64,000 nt of DNA from Cupriavidus malaysiensis (lineage in GTDB: Bacteria; Pseudomonadota; Gammaproteobacteria; Burkholderiales; Burkholderiaceae): contig NZ_CP017755.1 in NCBI RefSeq assembly GCF_001854325.1, forward strand, positions 1,054,001 through 1,118,000, read 5' to 3'. Position 1 is the first letter of the stretch. The number at the start of each line of letters is the position of its first letter. A program made the position numbers and the translations under genes. This document shows positions 63,068 through 64,000 of the stretch, in pieces. The notes beneath the pieces are model-generated. The model was not told the origin of the DNA. It saw only the letters and a program-made list of their open reading frames with translations, and did no database searches.

Positions 63068-64000
63068 TCAAGGCGGCGTGTCCGTGCCCGCGAAACGCTG
63101 CGCCATGGCGAGCTGGCCGGCCAGCGCCGCCGGCAGCGTGGCGTAGAGATGCTCGAACATGGCCGCCGGCGCGGGCATGGGCGTGGCCAGGTAGGCTTCG
63201 ACCGCCTGCGCCACCTGCTGCGCGCAGTCCTTGATGAGCGCTTCTTCGCGCGCCGCATCCCACGCGCCGAGGCTGGCCAGATAGTTGCGCAGGCGCAGCA
63301 CCGGTTCCTGTGCCCAGTGCGCTTTCACGCTGGCTTCGTCGCGGTAGCGGCTGGCGTCGTCGGCGGTGGTGTGGTCGCCCAGCCGGTAGGTGATGGCCTC
63401 GATCAGCGAGGGGCCATCGCCCGCGCGCGCGCGTTCCAGCGCTTGCGCGGCGGCCTGGCGCACGGCGACGATGTCGTTGCCGTCGACCTGGCGGCCGGGC
63501 ACACCGGCGGCGATGGCCTTCTGTGCCAGCGTCTGCGCCGCCGTCTGCGCCGCGCGCGGCATCGAGATGGCCCATTGGTTGTTGCTGACCACCAGCACCA
63601 TCGGCACGCGCCAGGCGCCGGCCAGGTTCATGCCCTCGTAGAAATCGCCCTTGGAGGTGCCGCCATCGCCGAGCAGGCAGACCGCGGCGCGCGCCTCGCC
63701 GCGCAGGCGGAAGGCGTAGGCCGCGCCCGCGGCGTGGCACACCTGGGTGGCGATCGGCACGTTGTTGGGAAAGTCGTGGGGCGCCGCGGCGAAATGGCTG
63801 CCGCGCTCGTCGCCGCCCCAGTACAGCAGGCTCTCCGTCATGGTGACGCCGCGCACGAATTGCGCGGCATGGTCGCGGTAGGAGGGCACCAGCACGTCCT
63901 CGGGCCGCATCGCGCTGGCCACGCCGACCCCGATCGCTTCCTGGCCGATGGCCGAGGCGAAGGTGCCGATCTTGCCAGTACGCTGCAGGGCGATGGCCTT
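63068..64000 (-). CDS. 2-oxoacid dehydrogenase E1 component, alpha subunit (5' end outside window)
   Basis: The frame is open to the window edge, so the N-terminus is missing; 310 residues are visible. FASAIGQEAIGVG, the thiamine-diphosphate motif LLGDGGTSKGDFYEGMNLAGAWRVPMVLVVSNNQWAIS (GDG-x-N type), and the regulatory-loop region YRLGDHTTADDASRYRDEASVKAHW are visible. This resembles pyruvate/branched-chain E1-alpha of the two-subunit type. Substrate cannot be fixed. First visible gene of the E1-alpha, E1-beta, E2 operon. Confidence 0.92.
   Translation of the reverse strand, partial: KAIALQRTGKIGTFASAIGQEAIGVGVASAMRPEDVLVPSYRDHAAQFVRGVTMTESLLYWGGDERGSHFAAAPHDFPNNVPIATQVCHAAGAAYAFRLRGEARAAVCLLGDGGTSKGDFYEGMNLAGAWRVPMVLVVSNNQWAISMPRAAQTAAQTLAQKAIAAGVPGRQVDGNDIVAVRQAAAQALERARAGDGPSLIEAITYRLGDHTTADDASRYRDEASVKAHWAQEPVLRLRNYLASLGAWDAAREEALIKDCAQQVAQAVEAYLATPMPAPAAMFEHLYATLPAALAGQLAMAQRFAGTDTPP

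Overview
The window looks like a chromosomal or megaplasmid segment of a high-GC betaproteobacterium of the order Burkholderiales, most like Cupriavidus or Ralstonia. The reasons are the high GC content, orphan Bug-type (TctC) solute receptors, many LysR/GntR regulators beside short catabolic operons, a Burkholderiales-type porin, and a flavohemoglobin close to the known Cupriavidus protein. I saw no rRNA, tRNA, insertion sequence, prophage or CRISPR array. It reads as an accessory catabolic region.

Layout. (1) 1-300: start of a flavohemoglobin gene with two NsrR-like sites. (2) 434-13,250: a catabolic cluster whose transcription units almost all carry a GTATAC-centred element upstream. It holds a GGT-family protein, two 2Fe-2S ferredoxins flanking a 97-aa unknown protein, a permease, a TSUP permease, an ornithine-cyclodeaminase-family reductase, a heme-oxygenase-like diiron oxidase (HDO) with a complete ligand set, an aldehyde dehydrogenase, a GlcG/HbpS protein, a 2Fe-2S/FAD reductase, two tandem GntR/FCD regulators and a glutathione transferase. 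I know no described pathway with this content. (3) 13,571-19,379: small ORF, SulP transporter, Bug receptor, VOC protein, KgtP-like permease and DUF488 protein. (4) 19,446-28,153: a minus-strand D-amino-acid operon (LysR, DadA, RidA, D-aminoacylase, Bug receptor, permease, serine hydrolase, nitrilase-family amidase). (5) 28,254-32,593: fumarylacetoacetase, cyclase and MFS operon with a divergent TetR.

(6) 32,633-45,223: carnitine catabolism. BCCT carrier, CntA Rieske oxygenase, semialdehyde dehydrogenase, CntB reductase and porin, with a D-malate/tartrate dehydrogenase at the front, flanked by regulators and an MMSDH. L-carnitine would be cleaved to trimethylamine and malic semialdehyde, oxidised to (R)-malate, then to pyruvate. 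(7) 45,351-54,043: methyltransferase, AzgA-like purine permease, two LysR genes, DHA2 and PACE exporters, and an acetyltransferase coupled to a hexapeptide-repeat beta-helix protein. (8) 54,822-64,000: BNR-repeat protein plus MoaD/ThiS protein, CheV, a second SulP transporter, an RHH regulator, two tiny membrane peptides and an E1/E2 2-oxoacid dehydrogenase operon cut by the window end.

A recurring oddity is short tandem repeats with 8-13 bp units (often 9 bp). At least eleven such arrays occur, mostly at the ends of genes or across stop codons.
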